Shown one piece after another: positions 26,471-33,719 of a DNA stretch of 50,945 bases (the stretch's first letter is position 1; every line of letters begins with the position of its first letter). The translations under genes and the position numbers were made by a program. Source of the DNA: an uncultured Erysipelotrichaceae bacterium (lineage in GTDB: Bacteria; Bacillota_I; Bacilli_A; Erysipelotrichales; Erysipelotrichaceae); NCBI GenBank assembly GCA_947036815.1, contig CAMQRS010000006.1:1-50945 (forward strand), read 5' to 3'. The notes under the pieces are model-generated. The model had not been told where the DNA came from. It saw nothing but the letters and a program-made list of their open reading frames with translations, and did no database searches.

Positions 26471-26704
26471 ATGAATGATAGAATAAATAATTTAGTAACA
26501 ATGATTGATGGGTATGCAACAAGCGGAGGACATCATTTAAATGTGAATGTATTTGATAGAGAAACTTTATTAGATGCACAGGCACACCCTGAGAAGTATC
26601 CACAATTAACAATACGTGTATCCGGGTATGCTGTTAATTTTAATAAATTAACAAAAGAACAACAAGATGATGTAATACACAGAACAATGCATGAAGGAAT
26701 GTAA
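26471..26704 (+). CDS. grcA: Stand-alone glycyl-radical domain (GrcA-like)
   Basis: A 77-residue protein that is essentially the extreme C-terminus of pyruvate formate-lyase: [38 protein letters not shown] and [20 protein letters not shown] is the glycyl-radical loop, with the Gly that carries the radical. E. coli GrcA/YfiD (127 residues) is a spare part that restores oxygen-cleaved PFL; this copy is much shorter, keeping little but the radical domain. Start ATG 26471 follows GAGGTGAT at a normal distance. It is a complete gene with its own RBS, not a PFL fragment. Neighbours perR and rubrerythrin fit protection against oxygen. PFL and its activase are outside the window. Confidence 0.85.
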   Translation: MNDRINNLVTMIDGYATSGGHHLNVNVFDRETLLDAQAHPEKYPQLTIRVSGYAVNFNKLTKEQQDDVIHRTMHEGM

Positions 26705-26731
26705 TTAGAAACTAGAATATAATTCATACAA

Positions 26732-26750
26732 ACTAAGAACTATTCTTATT
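26732..26750. promoter_or_regulatory. PerR-type operator, upstream copy
   Basis: ACTAAGAA-CTA-TTCTTATT is an imperfect inverted repeat just upstream of the perR -35. Its centre is 50 bases from that of the second copy. Confidence 0.6.
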
Positions 26751-26755
26751 TTATA

Positions 26756-26784
26756 TTGACAGAAGTATGATTTTATCATATACT
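26756..26784 (+). promoter_or_regulatory. perR promoter
   Basis: TTGACA (26756-26761, perfect), a 17-base spacer and TATACT (26779-26784), flanked by the two inverted repeats. Confidence 0.85.
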
Positions 26785-26800
26785 AAGAATAGTTCTTAGT
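26782..26800. promoter_or_regulatory. PerR-type operator, downstream copy overlapping the -10
   Basis: ACTAAGAA-TAG-TTCTTAGT is a perfect 8-3-8 inverted repeat overlapping the -10. It resembles the Fur/PerR 7-1-7 arrangement (TAAGAAT-A-GTTCTTA). Autorepression is inferred. Confidence 0.7.
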
Positions 26801-26815
26801 TAGGAGCGTGAATTC

Positions 26816-27196
26816 ATGGTATATAAAGCATCTAAACAAAGGGAATTGATAGTATCCCATTTAAGAGATATGGATGGTCACATAAGTGCTGAACAATTGT
26901 TCAAACGCATTAATGAATCCCAAAAAATATCCTTAGCTACCATATATCGCAACTTAGGCATATTGGTAGAGTTAAAAGAAATAAAGAAAATACCTTTAGA
27001 TGATGGCTTCGTATATGACAAGACCTGTGCTCCTCACTATCACTTTTATTGTGATACATGTGCAACACTTTTCGACTTAGAAAATACCGACCTAGTGAAG
27101 GTACACCAAACACTTCAAACAGAAAGTGTGATTGGTGAGATAGACACATACGAAGTTACTATAAAAGGAACATGCATAAACTGTAAAAAAAACTAA
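26816..27196 (+). CDS. perR: Peroxide-responsive Fur-family repressor PerR
   Basis: A 126-residue Fur-family regulator with an N-terminal winged helix (LATIYRNLGILVE) and a C-terminal metal domain. The regulatory site can be read by spacing against Bacillus PerR: His22, Asp68, His74, His76 and Asp87; the last is Asp as in PerR, not the Glu typical of Fur. Structural zinc cysteines are C79-x2-C82 and C120-x2-C123. Fe-PerR loses DNA binding when its His are oxidised by peroxide. Two palindromes flank the promoter, and rubrerythrin follows 18 bases after the stop, forming an oxidative-stress operon. Confidence 0.88.
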   Translation: MVYKASKQRELIVSHLRDMDGHISAEQLFKRINESQKISLATIYRNLGILVELKEIKKIPLDDGFVYDKTCAPHYHFYCDTCATLFDLENTDLVKVHQTLQTESVIGEIDTYEVTIKGTCINCKKN

Positions 27197-27214
27197 CCAA
27201 TGGAGGAAATGAAA

Positions 27215-27754
27215 ATGGAATTAAAAGGATCAAAAACTGAACAAAACTTAATGGCGGCATTCGCAGGAGAATCTCAAGCAAGAAATAAATACACATATTT
27301 TGCTCAAAAAGCAAATACAGAAGGTATGAACCAAATTGCTGATGTATTTTTAGAAACAGCAAGAAATGAACAAGAACACGCAATGTTATGGTTCAAAGCA
27401 TTACATGGTGGAGAAGTTCCAACAACATTAGATAACTTAGTAGCAGCTGCTGCTGGGGAAAACTTTGAATGGACAGATATGTATGCTGAAATGGCTAAAA
27501 CAGCAAAAGCAGAAGGATTTAATAAAATAGCTTTCCAAATGGAACAAGTAGCAATTATTGAAAAATCTCATGAAGAAAGATACTTAGCATTAGCGAAAAA
27601 TGTAAAAGAAGATGCAGTATACAAAAAAACAGAAGAAACTACATGGCGTTGTGAAATTTGTGGATATGAGCATACAGGAAAAAATGCACCAGGTGCATGT
27701 GCAGTTTGTGGATACCCACAACCTAATTTCCAACCAGTTAGCGAAAAATTTTAA
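27215..27754 (+). CDS. rbr: Rubrerythrin
   Basis: A 179-residue peroxide reductase: ferritin-like di-iron domain ([42 protein letters not shown] with the Glu/His ligands), then a C-terminal rubredoxin domain with CEICGY and CAVCGYP holding one FeS4 iron. It reduces H2O2 to water in anaerobes. Start ATG 27215 is 8 bases after GGAGG; in-frame ATGs at 27200 and 27209 precede or crowd it. Co-transcribed with perR, so probably derepressed by peroxide. Confidence 0.95.
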   Translation: MELKGSKTEQNLMAAFAGESQARNKYTYFAQKANTEGMNQIADVFLETARNEQEHAMLWFKALHGGEVPTTLDNLVAAAAGENFEWTDMYAEMAKTAKAEGFNKIAFQMEQVAIIEKSHEERYLALAKNVKEDAVYKKTEETTWRCEICGYEHTGKNAPGACAVCGYPQPNFQPVSEKF

Positions 27755-27761
27755 TTAATTG

Positions 27762-27785
27762 AGACATCGAAAGATGTCTTTTTAT
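27762..27785 (+). terminator. Rho-independent terminator after rubrerythrin
   Basis: AGACATC (27762-27768) pairs with GATGTCT (27773-27779) around a GAAA tetraloop, followed by T. Confidence 0.85.
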
Positions 27786-27849
27786 ATATCTAATTACTAT
27801 ATATTTTACAAGTATGATATACTTTATATATAGTCGAAAGAGGAAACAT

Positions 27850-28524
27850 ATGTTAAAAATAGCCATTGTGGAAAAAGAAAATTACGCTAAAGATATTGTT
27901 TTTCACTTATCAAAGATTATTAAAGAAAAATTTTGTTTTGCATACTATGAAAAAATCAGTGACTTAGTAAAAGATAAGAAAAAAAAGGAGTATGATCTAC
28001 TCATTTTAAACGAAGCGTATAATAATATTAGAGTAAGTAGTGCGCTAGAGTTATCCACACATAATGCAAGTGTCATCTATTGCCAAGAGGAGGACAGTTC
28101 GAATAAACCGTCTTCGTATAGTAAGGTATTTCATATTAATGTATGTAGATATAAAGAAGAGTTAAATCGGATTAGCATGCCTCTTGAAAATAGTTTGAAA
28201 AGGAGTACTGAATTTTACTTTTCTTATAATGGAGTAAAAGTGAAGTTAAGGTATAGAGATATATATTATATCGAAAAACAAGATAAAAATTTAATTTACT
28301 ATACTACGAAGGGTGAGTTTACTAAGCGAGGCAATGTGACTGAAACTAGTATGCAGTTGGAACAATATGATTTTATTCGTATTCATTCAGGACTTATTGT
28401 TAATTTCGAATATATATATCGTATTGAAGGGTATGAATTAGAGTTACATAATAAAAAAATATTGAGTATTTCAAGAACTAGAAAATCAAGTCTAGAAGCA
28501 TTCATAAGAAAAAAAGTTCAGTAG
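27850..28524 (+). CDS. LytTR-family regulator with pseudo-receiver domain
   Basis: A 224-residue protein. Start ATG 27850 follows AAAGAGGAAA; an in-frame ATG at 27814 is upstream of that RBS. The N-terminal ~110 residues have a receiver-like layout (MLKIAIVEKEN, YDLLILNEAY), but the phosphoacceptor Asp position is Asn (LILN) and the acidic pair after beta-1 is replaced. The C-terminal ~100 residues are a LytTR DNA-binding domain (DIYYIEKQDKNLIYYTTKG, FIRIHSGLIVNFEYIYRIEG). Signalling is therefore probably not by ordinary phosphorylation. No histidine kinase adjoins. A pair of 21-bp-spaced direct repeats lies directly downstream at a new promoter, its likely target. Confidence 0.85.
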   Translation: MLKIAIVEKENYAKDIVFHLSKIIKEKFCFAYYEKISDLVKDKKKKEYDLLILNEAYNNIRVSSALELSTHNASVIYCQEEDSSNKPSSYSKVFHINVCRYKEELNRISMPLENSLKRSTEFYFSYNGVKVKLRYRDIYYIEKQDKNLIYYTTKGEFTKRGNVTETSMQLEQYDFIRIHSGLIVNFEYIYRIEGYELELHNKKILSISRTRKSSLEAFIRKKVQ

Positions 28525-28530
28525 AAACCG

Positions 28531-28561
28531 ATTTTTCCATTTTTACTACTGGTTTTTCCAC
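28531..28561 (+). promoter_or_regulatory. Candidate LytTR-binding direct repeats
   Basis: GATTTTTCCA (28531-28540) and GGTTTTTCCA (28552-28561) start 21 bases apart, two helix turns, the spacing used by LytTR activators such as AgrA. The second repeat ends 6 bases before a TTTACA -35. Confidence 0.55.
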
Positions 28562-28567
28562 CTCTAT

Positions 28568-28595
28568 TTACAACCTGTGATTTAAGTATATAATG
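28568..28595 (+). promoter_or_regulatory. Promoter downstream of the LytTR repeats
   Basis: TTTACA (28568-28573), a 16-base spacer and TATAAT (28590-28595). The position behind the direct repeats suggests activation by the LytTR protein encoded just upstream. Confidence 0.65.
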
Positions 28596-28601
28596 TAATT
28601 A

Positions 28602-28897
28602 TAGAAAGAAGAAAGAGGTGAGACCGGTGGCACAGTCAGACGATTATTAATCAATATAGTTAAGATAATTACATGGGTTAATGTAAGGTTACTTTATAGA
28701 GATAATGACGATAGAGTATTCTAACCATATAAAAGGAGTGCAGGATAAACAAGCTTAACGCATAGAGAATAATAATTTAAGGATATAACTTTAACATAAA
28801 AAGCAAACAAAGATAGAAAGGAGATTTAATTGATAGACATCACTAATTTTTAAAAGATCTATTTAAGTAAATATACATAAATAGGTCTTTTATATTT
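28602..28897 (+). other. Short transcript with tiny open frames, function unknown
   Basis: About 295 bases from the predicted start of the LytTR-linked promoter to a terminator, with no ORF of normal size. It contains three good Shine-Dalgarno sequences. GAGGTG precedes GTG 28628 (MAQSDDY, stop at 28651). AAAAGGAG near 28733 abuts a GTG reading MQDKQA. AAAGGAG near 28818 precedes a TTG reading MIDITNF. It could be a small regulatory RNA, a micropeptide messenger, or the decayed remains of an operon of small genes. The sequence does not decide between these. Confidence 0.35.
28852..28897 (+). terminator. Terminator of the short LytTR-linked transcript
   Basis: A 14-bp stem, AAAAGATCTATTTA (28852-28865) against TAAATAGGTCTTTT (28878-28891, one wobble), with a modest T tract. 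Confidence 0.65.
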
Positions 28898-28926
28898 CAA
28901 TGATAAATAAATAAATTAAAAAAAGG

Positions 28927-28954
28927 TTGCATTTTTATGATTATCATCTATAAT
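28927..28954 (+). promoter_or_regulatory. Promoter of the T-box-controlled amino-acid transporter operon
   Basis: TTGCAT (28927-28932), a 16-base spacer and TATAAT (28949-28954), just before the T-box Stem I. Confidence 0.65.
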
Positions 28955-28964
28955 ATCAATATAT

Positions 28965-29199
28965 AAAGCAAAGAAAAGAAGTAGTATTAAGTATTTTACT
29001 TATAGAGAGCTGATGGTTGGTGTAAATCAGTAGTAAAACTTGAGAACGTGTCTTGGAGTTGAATTGGCGAAATTGTGAGTCAATTACGTATACACTGCGT
29101 TAAAGTGATTGAGTGTCATTATCGATAAGGTAATGGAATTAAGGTGGTACCGCGTTTAAACGTCCTTATGTGTAAAAGCATAAAGACGTTTTTTTTTAT
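28965..29199 (+). promoter_or_regulatory. T-box leader, probable Arg (CGU) specifier
   Basis: A tRNA-sensing leader. Stem I features are AAGTAG (S-turn 5' strand), AGAGAGCTGATGGTTGGTG (apical motifs) and, on the 3' strand, GAGAACGTGTCTTGGAGTTG. The T-box core AAGGTGGTACCGCG is at 29141-29154 (UGGU to pair with uncharged tRNA NCCA). The terminator is AAACGTCCTTATG (29158-29170) against CATAAAGACGTTT (29179-29191) plus T. If the loop-E GAA directly precedes the codon, the specifier is CGT (Arg); this reading is inference. Uncharged tRNA would open expression of the ABC importer. Confidence 0.93.
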
Positions 29200-29222
29200 A
29201 AACTAGGAGGTATAAACAAAGT

Positions 29223-29873
29223 ATGATTAATATGGAAAACATTATAGAATGGTGGGCATTCATTGTTGCAGGATTAGAAATAACAATAAAACTATCATTA
29301 GTATCAGCCTGTTTAGGAGTAGTATTAGGTCTTGTAAGTGCCTTCTTATCGAAGAAGAAATTTATTGGAGTATTTATTAGAGGATATATTGATTTATTTA
29401 GAGGGACACCAGTTTACTTTCAGTTGTACTTTTGTCACTATGCAGTGCCGATCTTATTCGGGATTCAATCACTTAACCCTGCAGTAACTGCAGTGCTAGT
29501 ATTTGGATTAAACTCAGGGGCTTACTTATCAGAAATTATGAGAGCGGGTCTTGAAGGAATCGATAAAGGTCAAGAAGAAGCAGCTAAGGCATTAGGTGTT
29601 TCACAAAAAGATATTACAAAAGATATCTTAATTCCACAAGCAATTAGAAATGTATTACCAGCATTAGTAAATGAGTTCATCACATTAACGAAAGAAACTT
29701 CAGTAGTAAGTGCCATTGGATTAAATGACATGATGAAACGATATACATTTGTAGTAGCAGATACGTATTCACCATTAGAACCTCTACTAATTATTGGAGT
29801 TGCTTATTATGTATTAAATAAAATATTGAGTTTTGGTGGAAAACAATTAGAGAGGAAGTTAAGTTATGATTAA
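29223..29873 (+). CDS. Polar amino-acid ABC transporter permease
   Basis: A 216-residue HisM/GlnP-type permease with about five TM helices. FRGTPVYFQLYF and the EAA loop (EEAAKALGVSQKDITKDILIPQAIRNVLPALVNEF), which docks the ATPase, are visible. First gene of a permease-ATPase-binding-protein operon behind the T-box; RBS AGGAGG. Specificity is likely arginine if the T-box reading is right. Confidence 0.93.
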   Translation: MINMENIIEWWAFIVAGLEITIKLSLVSACLGVVLGLVSAFLSKKKFIGVFIRGYIDLFRGTPVYFQLYFCHYAVPILFGIQSLNPAVTAVLVFGLNSGAYLSEIMRAGLEGIDKGQEEAAKALGVSQKDITKDILIPQAIRNVLPALVNEFITLTKETSVVSAIGLNDMMKRYTFVVADTYSPLEPLLIIGVAYYVLNKILSFGGKQLERKLSYD

Positions 29874-30591
29874 AGTTGAAAATTTATATAAAGATTTTGG
29901 TCCAACTATTAAGGTGTTAAAAGATTGTAACTTTACCTTCGAAGATGGAAAAACATACGCTATTGTCGGAAGCAGTGGTGGAGGGAAATCTACATTAATA
30001 CGCTGTTTAAATTGCTTGGAACAACCAACATCAGGAAGTGTCTACTTAGATGATATAAAAGTAAACGAACCTAAAACAGATTTAAATAAAATAAGAGAAA
30101 AAATGGGAATGGTATTTCAAAACTTTAATCTTTTCTCACATATGAATGTTAAGAAAAATATTATGTATGCGCTAGTAAAAGTGAAGAAAATGAATAAAGA
30201 AGAAGCAGAAAAAAAAGCGCTAGCATTACTTGAGCAAGTAGGGATGTCACACCGAGTTGATTCTTATCCACATAAATTGTCGGGTGGAGAGAAACAACGT
30301 GTTGCCATTGCAAGAGCGTTAGCGATGGATCCTGAAGTGCTATTGTGCGATGAGCCAACAAGTGCTCTAGATCCAGAGATGACAACAGAGGTATTAAAAG
30401 TACTGAAGAATTTAAGTCATACAGGTCTTACAATGATTGTGGTTACTCACGAAATGAATTTTGCGAGAGAAGTAGCAGATTACATTTTATATATGGATGG
30501 TGGAGAAATTATTGAATGCTCAACGCCACAAGAATTCTTTGCAGAAGCGAAAACGCAAAGAGCGAGACAGTTTGTTTCAAACATGTTATAG
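29866..30591 (+). CDS. Polar amino-acid ABC transporter ATP-binding protein
   Basis: A 241-residue GlnQ/ArtP-type ATPase. Walker A GSSGGGKST, Q-loop MVFQNFNLF, signature LSGGEKQRVAIARAL, Walker B VLLCDEPTSALD and H-loop VVTHE are all intact. It overlaps the permease by 8 bases, giving coupled translation, and is followed 13 bases later by the binding-protein gene. Confidence 0.95.
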   Translation: MIKVENLYKDFGPTIKVLKDCNFTFEDGKTYAIVGSSGGGKSTLIRCLNCLEQPTSGSVYLDDIKVNEPKTDLNKIREKMGMVFQNFNLFSHMNVKKNIMYALVKVKKMNKEEAEKKALALLEQVGMSHRVDSYPHKLSGGEKQRVAIARALAMDPEVLLCDEPTSALDPEMTTEVLKVLKNLSHTGLTMIVVTHEMNFAREVADYILYMDGGEIIECSTPQEFFAEAKTQRARQFVSNML

Positions 30592-30604
30592 GGAGGAAAA
30601 AAAC

Positions 30605-31360
30605 ATGAAAAAATTAATGAAAATGGGAATGGTATTTACTTTATTAGCTGGTGTAGTAACTGGATGTGGAGATGCAGGAGAAGATAAAGTATTAAAAGTA
30701 GCAACGGCAGCACCGTATGCGCCGTATGAAGTAATGAATAAAGATGGAGATTTTGAAGGGTTTGATATTGAATTAGGAGAATTAATTGCTGAAGAATTAG
30801 GATATACATTAGAATGGGAAAACTTAGATTTTGCAGCTGGACTGTTAGCGGTACAAGGTGGAAGTGTTGATATGATGATGGCTGGTGTATCACCAACGGA
30901 AGAAAGAAAGAAAAATGTGGATTTCTCAGATATTTATTATGCTGATTCTACTGCAAATACAGTAGTAACTTTAAAAGATAAAGGATATAAAAGCATCGAT
31001 GATTTAAAAGGATTAGTTGCGGGATGCCAAGATGCAACAATTCAACAAATCACAGTAGAAAGTATTTTAGATGATTACGATTTAACATTACAAACAAGAG
31101 CACAATATGCAGATATCGTATTAGAAATAATTAATGGAAATATCGACTTCATGGTTTGTGAAGAAGCGAATGCAGTGAAATTCTTAGCAGTATATGATGA
31201 ATTAGCTAGTTTTGAATTAGGTGTTGGAGAAAACCCTGAAGGAAATGCAATTGCATTCAAAAAAGGGAATGAACTACAAGATGATTTTAATGAAGTGATT
31301 CAAAAATTTCATGAAGATGGAACAATTGATGAACTAGTAAAAAAATGGTTTAAAAAATAA
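30605..31360 (+). CDS. Amino-acid ABC transporter substrate-binding lipoprotein
   Basis: A 251-residue extracellular binding protein of the SBP_bac_3 family. Start ATG 30605 after GGGAGG (an upstream in-frame start would run through the ATPase gene). The signal peptide ends in the lipobox region LAGVVTGC, so the Cys is lipidated. The domain shows APYAPYEVMNKDGDFEGFDIEL and GVSPTEERKKNVDFSDIYY. It delivers a polar, probably basic, amino acid to the permease. Basic-amino-acid preference is inferred from the T-box, not from pocket residues. Confidence 0.93.
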   Translation: MKKLMKMGMVFTLLAGVVTGCGDAGEDKVLKVATAAPYAPYEVMNKDGDFEGFDIELGELIAEELGYTLEWENLDFAAGLLAVQGGSVDMMMAGVSPTEERKKNVDFSDIYYADSTANTVVTLKDKGYKSIDDLKGLVAGCQDATIQQITVESILDDYDLTLQTRAQYADIVLEIINGNIDFMVCEEANAVKFLAVYDELASFELGVGENPEGNAIAFKKGNELQDDFNEVIQKFHEDGTIDELVKKWFKK

Positions 31361-31372
31361 TAATAAGTAATG

Positions 31373-31402
31373 AAAAGATTTACAATTGTAAATCTTTTTT
31401 TT
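31373..31402 (+). terminator. Rho-independent terminator of the amino-acid ABC operon
   Basis: AAAAGATTTAC (31373-31383) pairs with GTAAATCTTTT (31388-31398) around AATT, followed by T. Confidence 0.88.
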
Positions 31403-31426
31403 CATGTTTAGTTTTCGCTACCTTTT

Positions 31427-31435
31427 TGGTATAAT
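31427..31435 (+). promoter_or_regulatory. Extended -10 promoter for the rsmG-noc-soj-spo0J run
   Basis: TGGTATAAT, perfect extended -10, 24 bases before the GTG start. No clear -35. Confidence 0.55.
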
Positions 31436-31458
31436 AGTATGACAGTGAGGGCATTAGA

Positions 31459-32196
31459 GTGAAACAATACGAACAACAATTAATAAATGAATTAAAACAA
31501 TATAATATAGAGTTAACACAAGCGCAATTAGCTCAGTTTAAAACATATGCAGATCTTTTAATTGAATGGAATCAAAAAATGAATTTAACGGCTATTGTAG
31601 AGCTTGAAGATATATACTCTAAGCATTTTTTAGACTGTATTAGACCATCTTTTAATGTGGAGATTAAAGGTCATTTATGTGATGTAGGAGCAGGTGCTGG
31701 ATTTCCAAGTATTCCACTTAAAATAGTGTATCCACAATTACAAGTAACTATTTGTGAGCCTCTAACGAAACGTTGTACATTTCTGAATGTATTAGTAAAA
31801 GAGTTAGGATTAGACAACGTATGGATTGCAAATGAGCGTGCAGAGGATTTTACTAAAAAGAAAAGAGAATCATTTGATGTAGTAAGTGCGAGAGCAGTTG
31901 CAAATCTAGTGATGCTTTCAGAATTGTGTATTCCTCTAGTGAAAAAAAATGGAATCTTTCTAGCAATGAAAGGTTCAAGTGCCGAAAATGAATTAACACA
32001 AGCAAATCACGCAATTCGCTTGTTGGGTTGTAAATTTGAACAAAAAGATGAATATGTCATTGATGATGCTACACGAATTAACTTTGTGTTTAGAAAAGTG
32101 AAGCAAACACCAATGCGTTTTCCAAGAATGTTTTCTAAGATCAAGAAAGAACCATTAGTGGGGAGAACAACAAATGAAACAGTTAAAAACGATTAA
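31459..32196 (+). CDS. rsmG: 16S rRNA (guanine-N7)-methyltransferase
   Basis: A 245-residue SAM-dependent methyltransferase that modifies G527 (E. coli numbering) of 16S rRNA; its loss gives low-level streptomycin resistance. KMNLTAIVELEDIYSKHFLDC, the SAM loop DVGAGAGFPSIPLKI, and SARAVANLVMLSEL are RsmG blocks. Start GTG 31459. It is followed by noc with a 23-base overlap, the conserved near-origin order. Confidence 0.95.
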   Translation: MKQYEQQLINELKQYNIELTQAQLAQFKTYADLLIEWNQKMNLTAIVELEDIYSKHFLDCIRPSFNVEIKGHLCDVGAGAGFPSIPLKIVYPQLQVTICEPLTKRCTFLNVLVKELGLDNVWIANERAEDFTKKKRESFDVVSARAVANLVMLSELCIPLVKKNGIFLAMKGSSAENELTQANHAIRLLGCKFEQKDEYVIDDATRINFVFRKVKQTPMRFPRMFSKIKKEPLVGRTTNETVKND

Positions 32197-32929
32197 TATT
32201 CATGAGGTAGTTGCAAATCCATATCAACCACGAATGTATTTTGATGAAATCGGAATTGATGAATTGGCAAAATCGATTCATGAAAATGGATTAATTCAAC
32301 CGATTAGTGTTCGAGAAAAGAATGGGAAATACGAAATAGTCGTTGGAGAACGACGGTTCAGAGCGTTGTCTAAATTACAATTAGAAGAAATAGAAGTATA
32401 TGTTATTGATGATGATGAAACTAGCACAATGAATAAAGCGTTAATTGAAAATATTCAACGAGTAGACTTAAGTGCGCTGGAAGAAGCAAAAGCATATGTA
32501 AGAATTATGCAATACCAAAGGATTACACAAACAGAGTTAGCGAAATCAATTGGTAAATCACAATCGTCGATTGCGAATAAAATACGACTACTGAATTTGA
32601 ATGAAAACGTTCAAAATGCGGTAGAAGCTAAAAAAATTAGTGAACGGCATGCAAGAGCAATGTTATCATTGAAACAAGAAGAACAACAAGACATGTTGGA
32701 TGATATATTAAAGAATAAATTAAATGTTGAACAAACAGAGAAGAAGATTAAGAAGAAACAAAATATAGTTAGTAAAAAAATAGTAAAAGGGTATACAAGA
32801 AATATTAAGATTGCGATTAATACATTGAAACAAGCGATGACTATGCTTGCGAAATCAGGAGTAGAAGCTAGTTTTGAAGAAAAAGAATTTGATGAATATG
32901 TCAGCATAGAGATAAAGATTAAGAAATAG
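32174..32929 (+). CDS. noc: ParB-like nucleoid occlusion protein Noc
   Basis: A 251-residue ParB-family CTP-dependent DNA clamp: ParB N-domain (IHEVVANPYQPRMYFDE, VVGERRFRA, ALIENIQR), HTH (TQTELAKSIGKSQSSIANKIRLL) and a C-terminal dimer domain. As the first of two parB-like genes and directly after rsmG it corresponds to Noc, which stops Z-ring assembly over the chromosome. RBS GGGAG inside rsmG. An N-terminal amphipathic membrane helix, seen in Bacillus Noc, is not obvious here: the protein begins almost at the ParB domain. Naming is from context. Confidence 0.85.
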   Translation: MKQLKTINIHEVVANPYQPRMYFDEIGIDELAKSIHENGLIQPISVREKNGKYEIVVGERRFRALSKLQLEEIEVYVIDDDETSTMNKALIENIQRVDLSALEEAKAYVRIMQYQRITQTELAKSIGKSQSSIANKIRLLNLNENVQNAVEAKKISERHARAMLSLKQEEQQDMLDDILKNKLNVEQTEKKIKKKQNIVSKKIVKGYTRNIKIAINTLKQAMTMLAKSGVEASFEEKEFDEYVSIEIKIKK

Positions 32930-32940
32930 AGGTAAGGGTT

Positions 32941-33711
32941 ATGGGAAAGATAATAGCTGTATGTAATCAAAAGGGTGGAGTAGGTAAGACCACGACAAGT
33001 ATAAACTTAGCTTCTGGATTGGCTTATTTAAAGCAAAAGGTGTTACTTGTTGATTTCGATCCTCAAGGGAATACATCGCAAGGGGTAGGAGCTAGTAAAA
33101 AAGGAAATGAACTAAGTGTATATAATTTAGTGATGGAAGAATATGAAGTAAAAGATGTTGTTAAACATCTAACAACACCTCCATTAGATATTATTCCTGC
33201 TAATATTTCTTTATCTGGTGCAGATTTACAAATGATTAAGTATGAAGGTGGAAAAGAAGAACTTTTAAAAACGAAATTAGATAAAGTAAGAGATCAATAT
33301 GACTATATTATTATTGATTGTCCACCTTCATTAGGATTATTAAATACCAATGCATTGACAGCCGCAGATTCTGTGATTATTCCTGTACAATGTGAGTATT
33401 ATGCATTAGAGGGTGTATTACAACTGTTACTAACAATACGTTTGGTACAACAATTATTTAATAAAAACCTTGAAATAGAAGGTGTTGTTTTAACGATGTT
33501 TGATGCTCGTACTAAGTTATCACTAGAAGTACAACAAGAAGTGATGAAACATTTTAAAGGAAAAGTCTACAAGCATTATATACCTAGAAATATTAGGTTA
33601 AGTGAAGCACCATCAAGAGGAATGTCTATTTTTGAATATGACGTTCGTTGTGAAGGGGCAAAAGCATATGCAGGATTATCGAGTGAAGTACTAAAATACA
33701 ACTCAAGATAG
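32941..33711 (+). CDS. soj: Chromosome-partitioning ATPase ParA (Soj)
   Basis: A 256-residue deviant-Walker ATPase: NQKGGVGKTTTSINLA at the N-terminus, LLVDFDPQGN (A'), and IIIDCPPSLGLLN. It works with the ParB protein encoded 8 bases downstream in origin segregation and control of DnaA. Normal length. Confidence 0.97.
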   Translation: MGKIIAVCNQKGGVGKTTTSINLASGLAYLKQKVLLVDFDPQGNTSQGVGASKKGNELSVYNLVMEEYEVKDVVKHLTTPPLDIIPANISLSGADLQMIKYEGGKEELLKTKLDKVRDQYDYIIIDCPPSLGLLNTNALTAADSVIIPVQCEYYALEGVLQLLLTIRLVQQLFNKNLEIEGVVLTMFDARTKLSLEVQQEVMKHFKGKVYKHYIPRNIRLSEAPSRGMSIFEYDVRCEGAKAYAGLSSEVLKYNSR

Positions 33712-33719
33712 GAGATACT

